A stretch of DNA of 64,000 nucleotides from Ophiocordyceps camponoti-saundersi (nom. inval.) (GCA_003339415.1 PDHQ01000038.1:160273-224272); one strand, 5' to 3'; positions 45,993 to 58,289 are shown, counted from the first letter of the stretch. Notes: generated from the sequence alone by a model not told the origin. Numbers and translations are program-made.

Positions 45993-46106
45993 TCCTGAAC
46001 ACCATGTATTGTCGCGTAATGCTCGCACATGTAAGCCTCACTTGGCCTCGACCGGAGGAGACATTAGCTGCGCGAGGATGCCCGCGATGCTCGACAATGG
46101 CTCGAG

Positions 46107-47097
46107 TCAGTACTTGACATCGCTCTTCGCTAGCCTTGACCACTCCCAGGCCCATCGCAAAAGATTTTCATGGCGTGCGCCGCTGGTCGAGGCAGCTCCC
46201 TCGAGGGTCATCTCGCTCAAGTCTCTGTACAGCTCGGAATTTGCCCGCGCTCCCTCGTAAAGGTATTGCCACGCTTTGACGGGATCCGTCGGCCTATACA
46301 GCTTTCCCAACTCAGCCTGGGCATCTACCAGTCCCGCATCGGCCAAGATGTGTAATGAGTCCATTGCCTCTTTCTTCCTGTCGAGCTTCAAGTATGTTTT
46401 GGCCAGATAGTGCCGGCAAACCGTCTCCAGCTCGAAGTGTCGGGAGCCAACTTTGAGCGCCCGTTGGAGCATCTCAGCCGCCCCAGAGTAAATAGAGCGC
46501 GTGTAAAGCCGTTTGCCTTCGAGCGTCAGGGCGTCCGGATTCTTGCCTTGCACAACTATCTGCTTGAAGCGCGCTTCGACTTCGGCAAAGGATTTAGACT
46601 TTCCAAACTTTCCCCCACGGATCTTGTCCAGTAGATTTATCAGCGATAGAGTAGATGGAGCGTATCCCATATGGGAAGCACATAGCCAAAAGTTCATGGA
46701 ACATGTAGTCAATCTGAAAAGGAGATACAGAATGCATGCGACCTCATGCAAATCTTCAGGAGGAAAAGAGCTATCTAGTCGTGACTTGTCAACGGGACGT
46801 GACCGACTGTCAGACGCGATGCTTACCACGGACGAGAGCAGGTTTGCTCTGACGATTTTGCGAGACGAACTTTTCAGCGCAGGCAAAATATTGCTGAGGT
46901 GTCAAACGGCTGAAAGTCCCGAAAGTTTTGCTTATAACCACTTCGAAGTGTGTTAAAGTGACGTCGCCGAGGCTCCAGCCTGGGTAACTACTAGTAGGAG
47001 ATGTATGGCTAGATAACGGGCTGGATCGCCAAGCGATGGTTGGGATCTTGAGCTTCGATGGAAGACGGCGGGCCGTCATCGAACAGCGAAATGCCAT
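46107..47097 (-). CDS. TPR/Sel1-like repeat protein, probably mitochondrial
   Basis: Two exons, 46827-47097 (ATG at 47097) and 46107-46774, with a 52-bp intron (GTAAGC donor, ACTAG acceptor chosen because it alone keeps the frame), give 312 residues. The first 30 residues are rich in Arg, Ser and Thr with no acids (MAFRCSMTARRLPSKLKIPT), fitting a mitochondrial presequence. The C-terminal half has helix pairs of TPR/Sel1 character: ASHMGYAPSTLSLINLLDKI, FAEVEARFKQIVVQGKNPDA, SIYSGAAEMLQRALKVG, HYLAKTYLKLDRKKEAMDSL, then LVDAQAELGKLYRPTDPVKA and WQYLYEGARANSELYRDL. No catalytic motif is seen. Fungal proteins of this kind are annotated as hypothetical TPR proteins. It shares a 194-bp divergent promoter with UTP16. 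Confidence 0.78.
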
Positions 47098-47291
47098 TTT
47101 CGTCGCTTCCCTTATCCGGAGAGGCTTGTTGTTGGTCGCTTTCTGCTGAAGACTTGAGGTCGTAGAGAGTTGAAGTTCATGTCACGTGCAGATAAGAGTG
47201 TGTAGGTGAAGCTTTGAGTTCACCGAGAGTCGGCCCCACCGAATATTTCGTCGCCCCGGCTTCACTACCCTTCGACATCAGCTTCAACAGG
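47098..47291. promoter_or_regulatory. Divergent promoter of TPR gene and UTP16
   Basis: Only 194 bp separate the two start codons, so both promoters overlap. The segment has no TATA box of standard form and includes a CACGTG at 47182-47189. Confidence 0.6.
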
Positions 47292-48201
47292 ATGGTTCAG
47301 CTCTCGAAGAGAAAGGCCGACGAAGAGCCGGTGACCGACAAGGAACCGGATGCTGCGGGTTTAAAGCGACAAAAACTCCCCGTGCGCGCCAAGGTCGCGG
47401 AGAAGGGCACGCTCGTCACATTTGACGATGACGGCAACGCAGATCAGACTACGGCAAACCTCTCCGCGCCCAAAAGCGTCGAAGAGAAAGTCATGCAAGT
47501 CAGCGAAGACGATGAAGACGCTGCACCCGAGGCTCTCTCGACGGTGCGGGTCGCGACGGAGCTGAAGCAGTCTGAGCAGGCCGCTCAAAGGTCTGCGAGA
47601 AAGTACGTCATGTCTCTTCTGAGCTTGGAGCTCTTGGTTTTGAACGATCGTTGCTAAGGAAGTCTCGTCTACTAGGAAAGCGGCGGAAGAGAAGCAAAAG
47701 CGTCAGGAGCGTGATACTCTGCTCAAAAAGCAGGCCGAAGAGCGTAAACGAACGGCGCCCGATGCAGCGACGGCTGCCACCGATAACATGCTTCTACAAG
47801 ATGACGATAGAGATGCCTCAGATAAGATGCCAACCGTTACCGGCGGGAGAAGACGTGCGGAGAAGACGGCGATCCCGGAACATCTCCCCGCCGAGCTTCT
47901 CGACGATTCATCCAGCGAGGACGAAGAGCAAGAACAAGAACAAGCACAAGAACGGAGGCAGACCAAAAGCGGCCCCGATAACCACCGCAAGCCAAGCATC
48001 GCAAGTGTTGAGAATAGGCTGACGCGTCTTGACAAGGCGCCGCGCGACCAAGCGGTGAGATCTACGGTGTTCCGCGTCGCTACCGAAGTGGACGCCAGGC
48101 TCGCGCCGAAAGCAAGCAGGGAGTCCATGGGCATGAGGAAACAGCTACTGCGGAGGAAAAGGAACTTGGTTCGCAGGCGCGGCTTCTCGTCCAACGTGTA
48201 G
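47292..48201 (+). CDS. UTP16: U3 snoRNA-associated protein UTP16 (Bud21)
   Basis: A component of the nucleolar small-subunit processome that binds U3 snoRNP during 18S rRNA maturation. Exon 1 is 47292-47602, the 73-bp intron 47603-47675 and exon 2 47676-48201, giving 278 residues. The N-terminus is Lys/Glu-rich. A helix of RKKAAEEKQKRQERD character spans the splice junction (residues about 100-130). The family core (Pfam PF08297) has AIPEHLPAELLDDSSSEDEE, then a basic stretch, and ends STVFRVATEVDARLAPKASR and RRKRNLVRRRGF. The start ATG is the first in the frame; upstream sequence has only non-ATG starts. Confidence 0.88.
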
Positions 48202-49264
48202 TGTCAAAACTTGTCGTTGCTGCAACCATGACGCCTTCGACGCCTTCTAGAAGCTCTGGAAAGGGCTGCTCGGCGTCGGATCTGGGACCGTTTCTGATTG
48301 CGAGTCAAGCAAATCGTCTCTATACATATATTGTGTGTGTGTGGGAGTATGTCTGTCTGTCTGTATGTCTGAATATACCCACTCCTTCTCTACGACAGAT
48401 GACATGCGTACATACATACATAGTTGTGCATGTATGCAAATCGCCAACTGTAACAACTGTCGTACGTTTAATAAACACACGCCTTCGTCAACGACGGACG
48501 AAAAAAGAAGAGATGACTCGCAATCGGGCAATTTCAGAAACTCCTGACAACCGCTACTTGCCACAGGGGAGAGGGGAAAAAGGGGGGACAACATGGGAAA
48601 AAAAAGGGGGTCAAGGGGAGGAGGAGAAGAGAAAGCAAACCCCTCCCCTGGAGCTTGGTCTCGTTTCTCTCCGCGTCTGCAGCTTGGCCGTGATGATGAA
48701 GGCAAACCAGGGACGGCAGTAAATGAGTCTTTTCTTCCCCCAGCGGCAGGATGGGGAAACTTTCTTGTTGTTCTTCCTGCCGAAACTCGTTGTCTTTTTA
48801 TAACTTGGAGTTTGATATGCAATCGGTTGTTGGGTTTTGGGTCGTTCGTCCCATCAGGGCACGGACGTTGGGTGTATGCATGTACGTACGTATGTAGGGC
48901 TTCTTCGTGGGAGAACGTTGCATAGGTAGTATCCGTATGTATGCACACACACCTCTATAACCGCTTCGAGATATGTGTATGTATGTATGTGTATGCATGT
49001 TCAATGTGCACACCTATATCCGTGGTCGTAAGGGGGATGCATTCATGAATCGACGACGGCGGGTCAGTATGTATCTACACCTGTAAATGTCGGTACCGTG
49101 CATCGAACCCCCCCCTATCCCCCCTGAACCGTCATCTTCTCTCACAAGAGAGTCATATTCAATGACTAGCATACATACATACTGTCAGAGGGCTAAGACA
49201 AGGGTGGGTTAGGCGTATGTTTTGTTATCCCTTGAGGCGTGCAGGTATCATAGCAACGGATCCG
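48202..49264. other. Intergenic spacer before the RIP block
   Basis: No gene is supported. It has (GTCT)n near 48351-48370, short (CATA)n repeats near 48410-48422 and 49169-49182, and purine runs at 48560-48640. Base composition is still normal here; the AT-rich block starts just after it. Confidence 0.65.
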
Positions 49265-49552
49265 CAGCCTAGGAAACGGAATTCCTATTAGGAAAAAGGG
49301 CTATATCCGGGGCAATATATAAGCTATAGGAATAAAAGCTTATTTATAAGGGCATTATAGCTAAAGAGGCAGATACGGAAGGTTCTTATTATATATATAA
49401 AGATAACGATAATTCCCTCCGTTTAAAAAAGGTAAGTATATTAATTAATATAATTTATACGCCTCCTCCTTATCTAATAATTATAAGCCCGGTTAGTACT
49501 CTCTAATTTAATTCGTTTAATTCTACTATTCTTATAGCCTATATAGCTTATA

Positions 49553-49763
49553 TGTGATAGTCTTACTAAGGCGACTATAGAAGTAAGCTAAGGTAGAGTT
49601 ATAATTAAAGCTATCGAAGAGAGGAAAGAGAAAGGAGAGAAGCCCCCTTCCCGAGCTAGCTATATACCCCGCGCAATAACTAAACGCTATCGGGAAAACT
49701 TAAATATATCCGCTATAATCCCCCTTATCTAGCTATAATTAGTTATAAACTAATCCTTTATAT
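49553..49763 (+). repeat. 211-bp direct repeat, copy 1 (LTR-like)
   Basis: This copy begins TGTGATAGTCTTA. It matches 51,119-51,329 with a constant offset of 1,566 and no indel. Both copies share the same ends, with unrelated flanks. It could be an LTR, solo LTR or part of a duplication. Confidence 0.85.
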
Positions 49764-51118
49764 AGCCCCCTCCTTAAGCTGGCCGAGGAGGTAGGAGCGT
49801 AAGATAGAAGAATTATATACTATTACGCTAATAAGATACTTTATATAGTCCCTAGCCGATAGCCTAATAGCCTCCGTAAAGATAAAGATAAAAGGGCGGA
49901 AAAGCTCCCTTATAGCCTAAAGAATTAAACCCTAATCCTTATAAGGAAGATTCTAATAAGCTTAGAATCGTAGCACCGCTTAAGGTAAGAATTAATAAAC
50001 TTATATATTAATAGTAAAAACTTACTTATATAGCTAGCGTATAAGATTAAGTAATACCGTATTAGTTACGGGAAGCTTAGAGAATACCTTATTCGCGGTA
50101 AATAGTAAAGCTAGCTATATATTTATTATTATATACCGCTAGCGCTAGTTTATAAGCTAAAGCGCGATATAACTACGGTATATACTTATTAATAAATCTA
50201 CGCGCTTAAGCTATACGTAGACTATCCTTATATAAAGTAACGTAATAAAGCTAAAAATTACCTAGGCTATAATATTTAATATATACTTATCTTTCCTTAC
50301 TTATTATCCCCTTAATTAAAATACTCTAAATTTATTTTTAATTTCCTTACTTTACTTATAAAAAGCCCTAACCTTAATATCCTTATTTACCTATAAAGTT
50401 TCGGATAGTTACGCTTAAAATAACTAATCTAGTTATATTAATAGTAACGCTAGCGCTTAGTAGTGCTAAAATAAAATTATATAAATACGATATCTATTAA
50501 GTTAGTAGAAAGGGGGGGCGGTAAATTAATTAGCGCGTTAGGAATATTCTTAGAACTAAATATTTTATTAAAGCCTCGGAGAAAGCTAGCGAAGGCTATA
50601 TATATTATAAGCTAGTTTTTATAATCTAAGCGCTTTTATAGCTCTTTACGTAGCCCGGATAAGAGTAGAATAATCTTAATATAATTAAATTAGTTTAACG
50701 GTCCGGCCTTAAAAAGAGTATATTCTTACCTTATAACGTATTCTCCGAGGGGCTCTAATAGCCCCTAATATATCCTAACTAAGGAAAAACCTACTTAGCG
50801 CTTCTTATAACTTTCCCTAAAAAGCTTAGAGATATACGCTAAAAAAGCTTTAAGCTAATAAGAAAAATCTATAGCTATAATAACGTACGGAAAGAATATC
50901 TATTAGAAAATACTAAGATAAGAAAAAACGTAATAAAACTAAAACTTAGGCTCCCTAATTATAGCTCCGTTAATCGTAAATTTAATATATATAATAGCTA
51001 GCTAAGAGTCTAAGCTAAAATAAGCTAAGAGTAGCTTTAATATAAATAGAATTTAATAGCGTTTTATACTAAGATCTTATTTTTATATTCGGTTAGCGGT
51101 AAAAGGAGCTTTAATTAA

Positions 51119-51329
51119 TATAATAGTCTTATTAAGGCGATTATAAAAATAAGCTAAGGTAAAGTTATAATTAAAGCTATCGAAGAGAGGAAAGAGAAGA
51201 GAGAGAAGCCCCTTTCCTAAGCTAGCTATATACCCCGCGCGATAACTAAACGCTATCGGGAAGACTTAAATATATCCGCTATAATCCCCCTTATCTAGCT
51301 ATAATTAGTTATAAACTAATCCTTTATAT
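51119..51329 (+). repeat. 211-bp direct repeat, copy 2 (LTR-like)
   Basis: This is the second copy of the repeat at 49,553. Its start has TATAATAG where copy 1 has TGTGATAG. All differences seen by eye between the copies are transitions. It lies about 300 bp before the first Copia-like coding traces and might be that element's 5' LTR. Confidence 0.85.
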
Positions 51330-51599
51330 TATATTTTATAAATTAACTTAATTAATTAAGCTTTTATAAAAATAAAGCTATCGTTATTTTTTTTAGTAAA
51401 TTTATAACTTTTAAATTTATTAATTTTTAACTATAATTAATAACTTTAATAATATAATAACTAATATAATAGTAAACTTTATAATATTAGTTAAACTTAC
51501 TTTTATTTTTAAAAATTTTAAAGATTAAACTAATTAATACTAAGATATTATTAATATAGTATAAGGCTATAATATCTAGTTTTTTATAAACTTAGAAAT

Positions 51600-54500
51600 A
51601 TAAGAGACCTTTATAAAGCTAGATTAACCGGAAATCCTATCTATAAGCTTAGGAGGTCGAACGAGGAGCGAGACCCTTAACCCTAAGACTCTTAAATTAC
51701 TTAAAGAAGAATATAAAGTATTTACCTTTCCGAACTTCTAAGAAAACTTAAAAGAATATTATCGGATAAGGAAGGTATTAGAGGGGATAAATCCTTTTAT
51801 CTAAGTAGGCCTCTTTTTAGCTTATTAGTCCCTAATTTAAGGGGACTTTTTACTAAGAGAGAAGCTAATAACGCTATATACCCTTATATAGCCTAGTAAT
51901 ACTATTAAACGTAAACTCGCTAAGGATAAGTTACGTAACTTATTCTTATAGGATCCCTTAAAAGGGGATATTAATAACTAAGTTACCTAATTAATCTAAG
52001 CTTAGCGAATTTACTTATAACTAAATAGCGTAAAGTTTATTAATAAGGTATATATTAAGTATTTTATCTATATAGTAAGGGATTAGTATCCCTTATTTAT
52101 ATAAATAATATAATATAACCTCGATCTAGTCCGCTATAAGGATTATATAAAGGCTTTTTAATTTATTAATATTTTTTAGGAGTTTAAAAGGGCTAATTAT
52201 AGGGCCCCTAAGCCTAATTAGATTAAGAAAAAAATAGCCTTTATTATTTATAATAATCTTAAATAATAGATAAAGGTAAATACTTTATAAAATAAAGATT
52301 AAAATAGCCGCCCGGCAAAATAAGCCCCTCCCCCTTTTTTTTTAACTAATAACCTTAAAGAGCATAACGCTTAAGTTTATACTTAATATAAATAAAAGTA
52401 TTTTTAAAAGTTCGAGAGGAAGGAAAATTACTAAAAAAGGTACTTTTATATTCTCCCTAATTTAATCCTTTCTTTTCTATAAGATTAGATTAATCTTAAC
52501 GATAACCTTTTTTAACGGGTTATAGATAAGGTAGCTTACGATTAATTAACTTAACGGAAAGTTAATTAATAGAAGAAGGAAAATAAAGGAATTACTAGCT
52601 AATAGAGGGATAAGGAAACCTCGGGCGTTTTTATAGCTTTAGGAAATCTTACTTCGAAAGGTGCGGAGATAAAAGATAGCGTCCTCCTTAATAGGGGGTG
52701 CTTAATATATATTTTTAACTCCCTTAACTAGTTTAATACTTTCGACCTAAACGCCTAAGCTAATCTTACCGTTATTATAACTAAGGTTATTACCTTAGGG
52801 GTAAGTATAGTTATACTTATAATAGAAATAAGTTATTATATAACCCTTACTAATATCGGGTTTAACCTTAATTTTAATATTAATCTTATCTTTTTAATAA
52901 TTTTTATAGAAAAGGGTTACGCTTAGAATAACCTTATAAGCTAACTTTATAACTTAAAGAATAAGGTAATTTAGCGGCGGTGAAAGACATACCTTAAAGA
53001 AAAATAACGCTAAACTAGGATAGCAAGTTATTAGGGGCTTATATAGGTTACGATTAAATAGTCCTTTAAGTCCTTTTAGTTCTCGGATACTTTAACGCTT
53101 TAGAACTATTAAGGGTAATAATAACGGGATAAGGGGCTATCGCTAGGTATATAGCGCGGTTTAGTTTCCTCGAAAAGAGGAAGGAATCAAGTAAGAATTA
53201 GCCCTTAAGCTTATCTTTATAGCTTTTATAAAAGTCGTATATCGCAAATCGAGTCGTAGAGAGGACTTATAGTAAAAACTCTACTAAACGGAATTATAAC
53301 TTTATTTTAAACTTTACACTTTTATACCCTAAATTACTAATTTAAATACTTATTTTAAAGTCTTTAACTATTAATTAAATAGTCCCCGAGTTCTTCCCCC
53401 TTGCTACTCTTATCTTTATAAGGGAAATCGATTTCCTATTATTTTCCCCTATAAAGAATTATATCTAGCGCCTCCCCCTATAGCTAGAGATCCCCCCTTA
53501 TATTAGTTAAAGACTCTAGTTACCTAAGAAGTTACGCCCCTTAGGTATCTGCTACGCTCGCTTAGGGTGCCCTTCTTCCCCCGCTAAAGTAACTCTCTAT
53601 TATACGGTTACGAGGATTAGGCAGCCGTAGCTTTAAGTTATTAAACTAACCCTAATAGCTTTACTTAACTTATAAGTTCCTTAACTTATCGTAAAAACGG
53701 ATAAGGATTTATAGCACGCTCGTATAAGCTATCTAGAAGCTAAGGTATAAGCTTTACTAAGTAAATTACTAGGGGTTAGTATTAATAAGGCTATCCCGAT
53801 AACTAACTGCGAGATCTATATAATTACTAAGCTTAGGAAGGAGAGATTATAGGTACCTTGTTAGGCCTTATAGCCTTAACGCCCCTAAGCCGTTATCTCT
53901 TTTAACCTATTCTATATAAAACTAGGCTATAATAGATTAGCTTATTTAGCCCTATTTACTTATAAGCTTATAGGAGAATAAAGGGGGTATAATATCCCTT
54001 ATAAAACTAACCTGCCTAGTATATAAGTTAAATTCGTAGCTTATATCGCGAGATCTTTTAATTTAAAAGTCTCGATTATCCTTATAGACTACGAGAAAGC
54101 CCTATTTACTAAGGCCTTCCGTAAGGATATATTTTTTAAAAATATTAATATTTAATTTACTTTACTAGTATATATATACTAAAACAGTTATACCGAACGA
54201 TTAGGGGGTATTATAACCTATATAGCTATATACCTCCTTATATAATTAGGATTCCCTTATAACTTATAGCTAACGGCTATATATATAGCTATTTACCTCC
54301 TTAATAAGACGCCTCGTAAGGTAAATAGGGGGGTAGCCGTATAGCTAATTAAACGAAGGCTCTGTTAGCTTAAGACTTATAACCTTTAGTAGGAGGGTTA
54401 TCCGTAAGATTATCTTATTTAAAACCTACGGTATATTAGAGCTTATAGTTATAAGGCGTTTCCTATAATAAGGAAAGCACTAAGAGGCCTTTAAAGTAAA

Positions 54501-55670
54501 TTCGATCTAAAAGCTTATATTAGCTATTTAGCCGGTATCACCTCCTCCTTATAATACCTAATCTAAGTGCCCTTCTTAAAGAGGCACTCCCTAATTAGTA
54601 CTTTATTTATAACTTTTAATAAGAAGGTATTCTATAGCTAGGACTATAAAGATACCCCTTAGCCGGAAGAAGCCCTTCGTTAGGTCTTTTTAGTTAAAAA
54701 TTTAAAAGAGGAAGTTAACGATAATAATCTTTTCGGGCCTTTATAATAAGAAGAGCCCGGTATACGTAACTAGGCCGGTAATAATACTTAGTTTTAAGAA
54801 ATATTTAAAAACGCGTTTTCCGGCCCTTCTAATTAATCTAGCGTTAAAGAGCGGGATAACAGTTATCCCGGCGCCGGATTTATAGATCTCTTAGTAAAAG
54901 AGGCGGAAACGCCCTTTTATACGCTTTTTACCTCTAACTCCCTTAATTAGATAGGGAATTCGGCCTTTATCCTCTCTTAAGCCCTTATAAATAAGCCTTA
55001 TCGGGACTATTTACTAGAGCCCTCTTTTACGTATAAAAAGGCTTACGGTAGGCCCGATAAGGTATAATAGCTAGAGGCTATAAAGGTCGAATTAATAAGG
55101 ATAGAGGATTATAAAGTTACTAAAAAGATCTCGATAGCTGCTATGCCTTAAGGGTAGCGGTTAATTAATCTTAAATAGGTTTTTATTTATAAGTTTAACT
55201 TATAAGGCTTCTTTTAGAAGTATAAAGCCCGCGTTATTATATATAGAAATAAGTAACTACTGAATAAATTATCTATTTACGCTTATATGCTAGCGGCATA
55301 AACGTTCCGGTTATTAATAGCCTTAATAGCCTATTTTAACTTTAAAGCTCGGTAGTATAACTTCGTTAACGCTTTTTATAATAGCGATCTTAATAAGGAA
55401 GTATATTATAAGCTTCCCCCTAGCTTTAATAAGCTAGGCTAGGCTTAGAGGTTAAAAAAAGCTCTCTATAGCCTTCGATAATCCCCTCTCTTTTAGTATA
55501 AATTACTTATAGCTTAGCTAATAAAATAAGGCTATAAAGCCGTTTTTAAAAACCTTTATATTATAATAAATAAAAAAATTATCGTTTTCTTCTATATCGA
55601 TAATCTTATAGCTTTATTTAGGAAAGATTAAATAAATAAGTATATAAAGTTTTAAAAGGCTATCTATTAC
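51600..55670 (+). mobile_element. Ty1/Copia retrotransposon relic, truncated after RT
   Basis: Mutated plus-strand traces appear in Copia order. A gag-like region (about 51,600-52,600) is followed by a protease-like DSGC remnant near 52,690-52,720. The integrase (about 53,790-54,340) has a QNxYTER remnant at 54,180-54,200 and a following YLLNKTPRK. The reverse transcriptase (about 55,140-55,640) has KYKAR at 55,218-55,232 and the YVDD box reading Y-I-D-N at 55,593-55,604. Integrase preceding RT identifies Copia rather than Gypsy. RNase H is missing because other repeats begin within about 80 bp of the YVDD box. Many TAA/TAG stops sit at expected Gln/Trp positions. It is not functional. Confidence 0.8.
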
Positions 55671-55680
55671 GCGCTAGCTC

Positions 55681-55775
55681 TTATAAGGATTTCCTATAGA
55701 TATTTTACGGTAATTTCCGAGGATTTTATAAGGATTTCCCCTAGATATTTTACGGTAATTTCCGAGGATTTCTAA
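55681..55775 (+). repeat. 46-bp tandem duplication with nearby inverted fragments
   Basis: Two near-identical units of about 46 bp (sharing TATTTTACGGTAATTTCC) stand side by side. Related fragments around CCGAGG and TAAAATCC recur in inverted orientation to about 55,850. They directly follow the truncated Copia RT. Confidence 0.75.
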
Positions 55776-56479
55776 CTATAGTTACGTAACCTCGGAAACC
55801 TTATTATAAAATCCCTAGGAAAACCTCGGTAAGAAATTACCTAGAAATAAAGTTAACTTTTTACTAAGATTTCCTTATACCTTCTCCTATCTCTACTAGC
55901 ACGTGCTTTTATATATTTTACTAAGATTTCGCTTATAAGAGTTTTTCCTCTTTTCTTTCCTTTCTCCTTAGCTTAGAATCTTTATTTATAGTACTAATAC
56001 TATTATTTACTTAACGTATTTTACGGCCGTAATATTATTCTAAGCTTACTTTTCGCTAGTAAGCGATTAAGAAGTACGTATTTTACTCTTATATCCTCTA
56101 TAAAGGACGGAAAAGACCTCGTATATAACTAAACTATAACCGGCCCTAAGATATATATTTAAAGCCCCTAACTAAACTCTTAGGTAATTAAGGAGACTCG
56201 CCTCGGAGACGCCTAACCTTATAATAGAATAGGGTTCCGAAAAAGACTAAACTATAATTATAGCTACCTCCTCTTAGAATATTACTAATATAATTATATT
56301 ATAAAAGTAGCGTACGGAGATAACCTAATTATAAGCGTAGATCGCGAAACTTTAAGGTTAGTTAACTTAGAAAGATTAAAACTCGGACGTAAAAAAGACT
56401 TATTAAGAAATATTAATAGCGTTTAGGATTAGTAAAAAAGCGTTTATCCTAATTAAGAAAGCTATTTAGGATATCTTTA

Positions 56480-57840
56480 CGCTAGTTACCTTAATAGGAT
56501 AGCCGAACCCCTCTTACTTTAATTTTACGAAAGTTCGCTATAAGGAGATAGGTAAGTTTTTAGGAAAAAAGGAAAACTTTAATATTTTCCTTATAAACTT
56601 AAAAGATAAGATAAGATCCGATAGGATAACTTTCTATAATAAGTAAGATAGGATAAGTATTCTATTTTATATTTTAAAAAGAAAGGCCCGCTAGCTTTTA
56701 GAAACTTAGTATAACTTAAAAGAATACCCTTTTTCCGAACTAGCTAAGATAATATAATATTTAAAGTCTACCTATAAAAACTTAAATAAGTTCGCCGAAG
56801 CTATAAATTAGCTTTGTAAACTAAATTACTTCTTAAATAGCTAATAGGAAATTTAAGAGTTCCTTATAAAGTTCGACTACCTTATAGCTAAAACTTAAGT
56901 CCCCCTAGCTTATATTAAGTATATACTTTAAGACTATCTACCCGCTAACCTTAATATAAGCTTTCTTATAAAAGCTAAAGACTTATAAATAATATATAAG
57001 GAGTTTTACGAGTATATAAAAAATACTATATTTTATAAGAAGAAGGAGTTTACCTACCGTAAAATCGCCCGGAAATCCTAATAAATCGATAAGACTACTC
57101 CGATTACGTAGAAAAAGACTATAACTATAACTTAAAAAAGCTAGCCCCTAAGCGAGAATAAAAAAAAAGTTTATTAGGAAAATAGCACTTACTTTACTTA
57201 TAGTAAGAAGGGCTATATAGCTAAAAACTACCTTAACTAATAAAAGATAGGGAGAGTTCTTAAAGTTTAGATACCCCCGCCCGATTTTACTTAATTAGAT
57301 AACTCTAATTCGGGAAAAGAATAAAACTATTATAAGGCTTCTTAATAATTCTAAAAATATCGCGTATAGGACGGAAAATAGGAGAGTTATTTACTATTAA
57401 TAGTTAAGTTTAAGTTAATAATATTACTTTTTATACCTTTACCCTATATAATACCGGAGTAGATACCCGTTTCCTAGTTAGTTACTATTTTATAAAATAA
57501 GTAGTAAAATAACTTAGTGCTAAACTTATCCTTATCTATCTTATCCCCCTCGTAGATTTCCGAGGCCGCTAAGCTAGTATAATCCGCGAGCACCTAATTA
57601 TTACCTTAGTAATTAACGGATAGTATTTTCTTTAGGAAATCTATTAAGTAACTAACTACGCCTAGGACCTCTTTATCGGTTTATTTTAAATAGCCGAAAA
57701 GAGACTATTACTTAACTACGCGGCCTAGAAACTAGTTTAGCTAGATAACTTACCTGCCCTCGCTAAATACTCGCCCTTAATCTTACTATTAGAGAAGCCC
57801 CCTTTTTCCGGAAATCTAGATTTAGCCGTTTAAGCGGACG
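56480..57840 (+). mobile_element. Retrotransposon gag-protease relic
   Basis: The plus-strand frame resembles a retrotransposon capsid: KENFNIFLINLKDKIRSDR near 56,570, then a helical region to about 56,950. A zinc-knuckle remnant at 57,190-57,231 has all four ligand positions as Tyr codons in C-x2-C-x4-H-x4-C spacing. A protease-like region follows (about 57,390-57,800, D-T-R-F-L-V where DTGFLV is expected). No RT follows on this strand, so the element is truncated, or the rest was lost or lies elsewhere. It is not functional. Confidence 0.65.
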
Positions 57841-58220
57841 CTAAGCGCTAAAACTACCTTCTCTATTAGGATAAGCGTAAGTACCGGATCCTCTAGCGTT
57901 CGCGGAAGAAAAATAACTTCGTTTAGCTTATAAGGAAGAAGGAGTAAGCTTAAACCCTAACTTAAAATAACCCGGAAACTAATAATATAGATAAGGAAGC
58001 TTTAAAAAAGTAACTTATCTATTAAGTATAATAAGACCCCCGCTAAATATAGTAGGAAATAATAACCCCGTTAATACTTATAACCCCTATAAAATTAGAA
58101 AATAACCTTAATTATAAGGGTTCGGCCTCCGGGCTATCTACGAGGAGGTGACTCTATTATTTAGAACGACTATAAAGAACTATAAAAAAGGGGTTATAAC
58201 GCCTAATAGGGGTAGGCGAT

Positions 58221-58289
58221 CCGCGCGCGCGCCGCGCGCGGAAATAACTAATTACCCTACGTAACTTAGCTATTCGGGCATAGCCCGAA
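58221..58289. repeat. GC near-palindrome and perfect 7-bp-stem hairpin
   Basis: Positions 58,221-58,241 are an alternating CG near-palindrome of 21 bp. Positions 58,273-58,289 form a perfect hairpin (stem TTCGGGC, loop ATA). Together they may belong to an LTR or element end ahead of the frame at 58,663; that link is inferred. Confidence 0.6.

Noticed and set aside
46107..46886. TPR gene as a single exon starting inside the intron
   Set aside because: A good donor at 46826 and an in-phase acceptor at 46775 join it to a 90-codon first exon with ATG and presequence.
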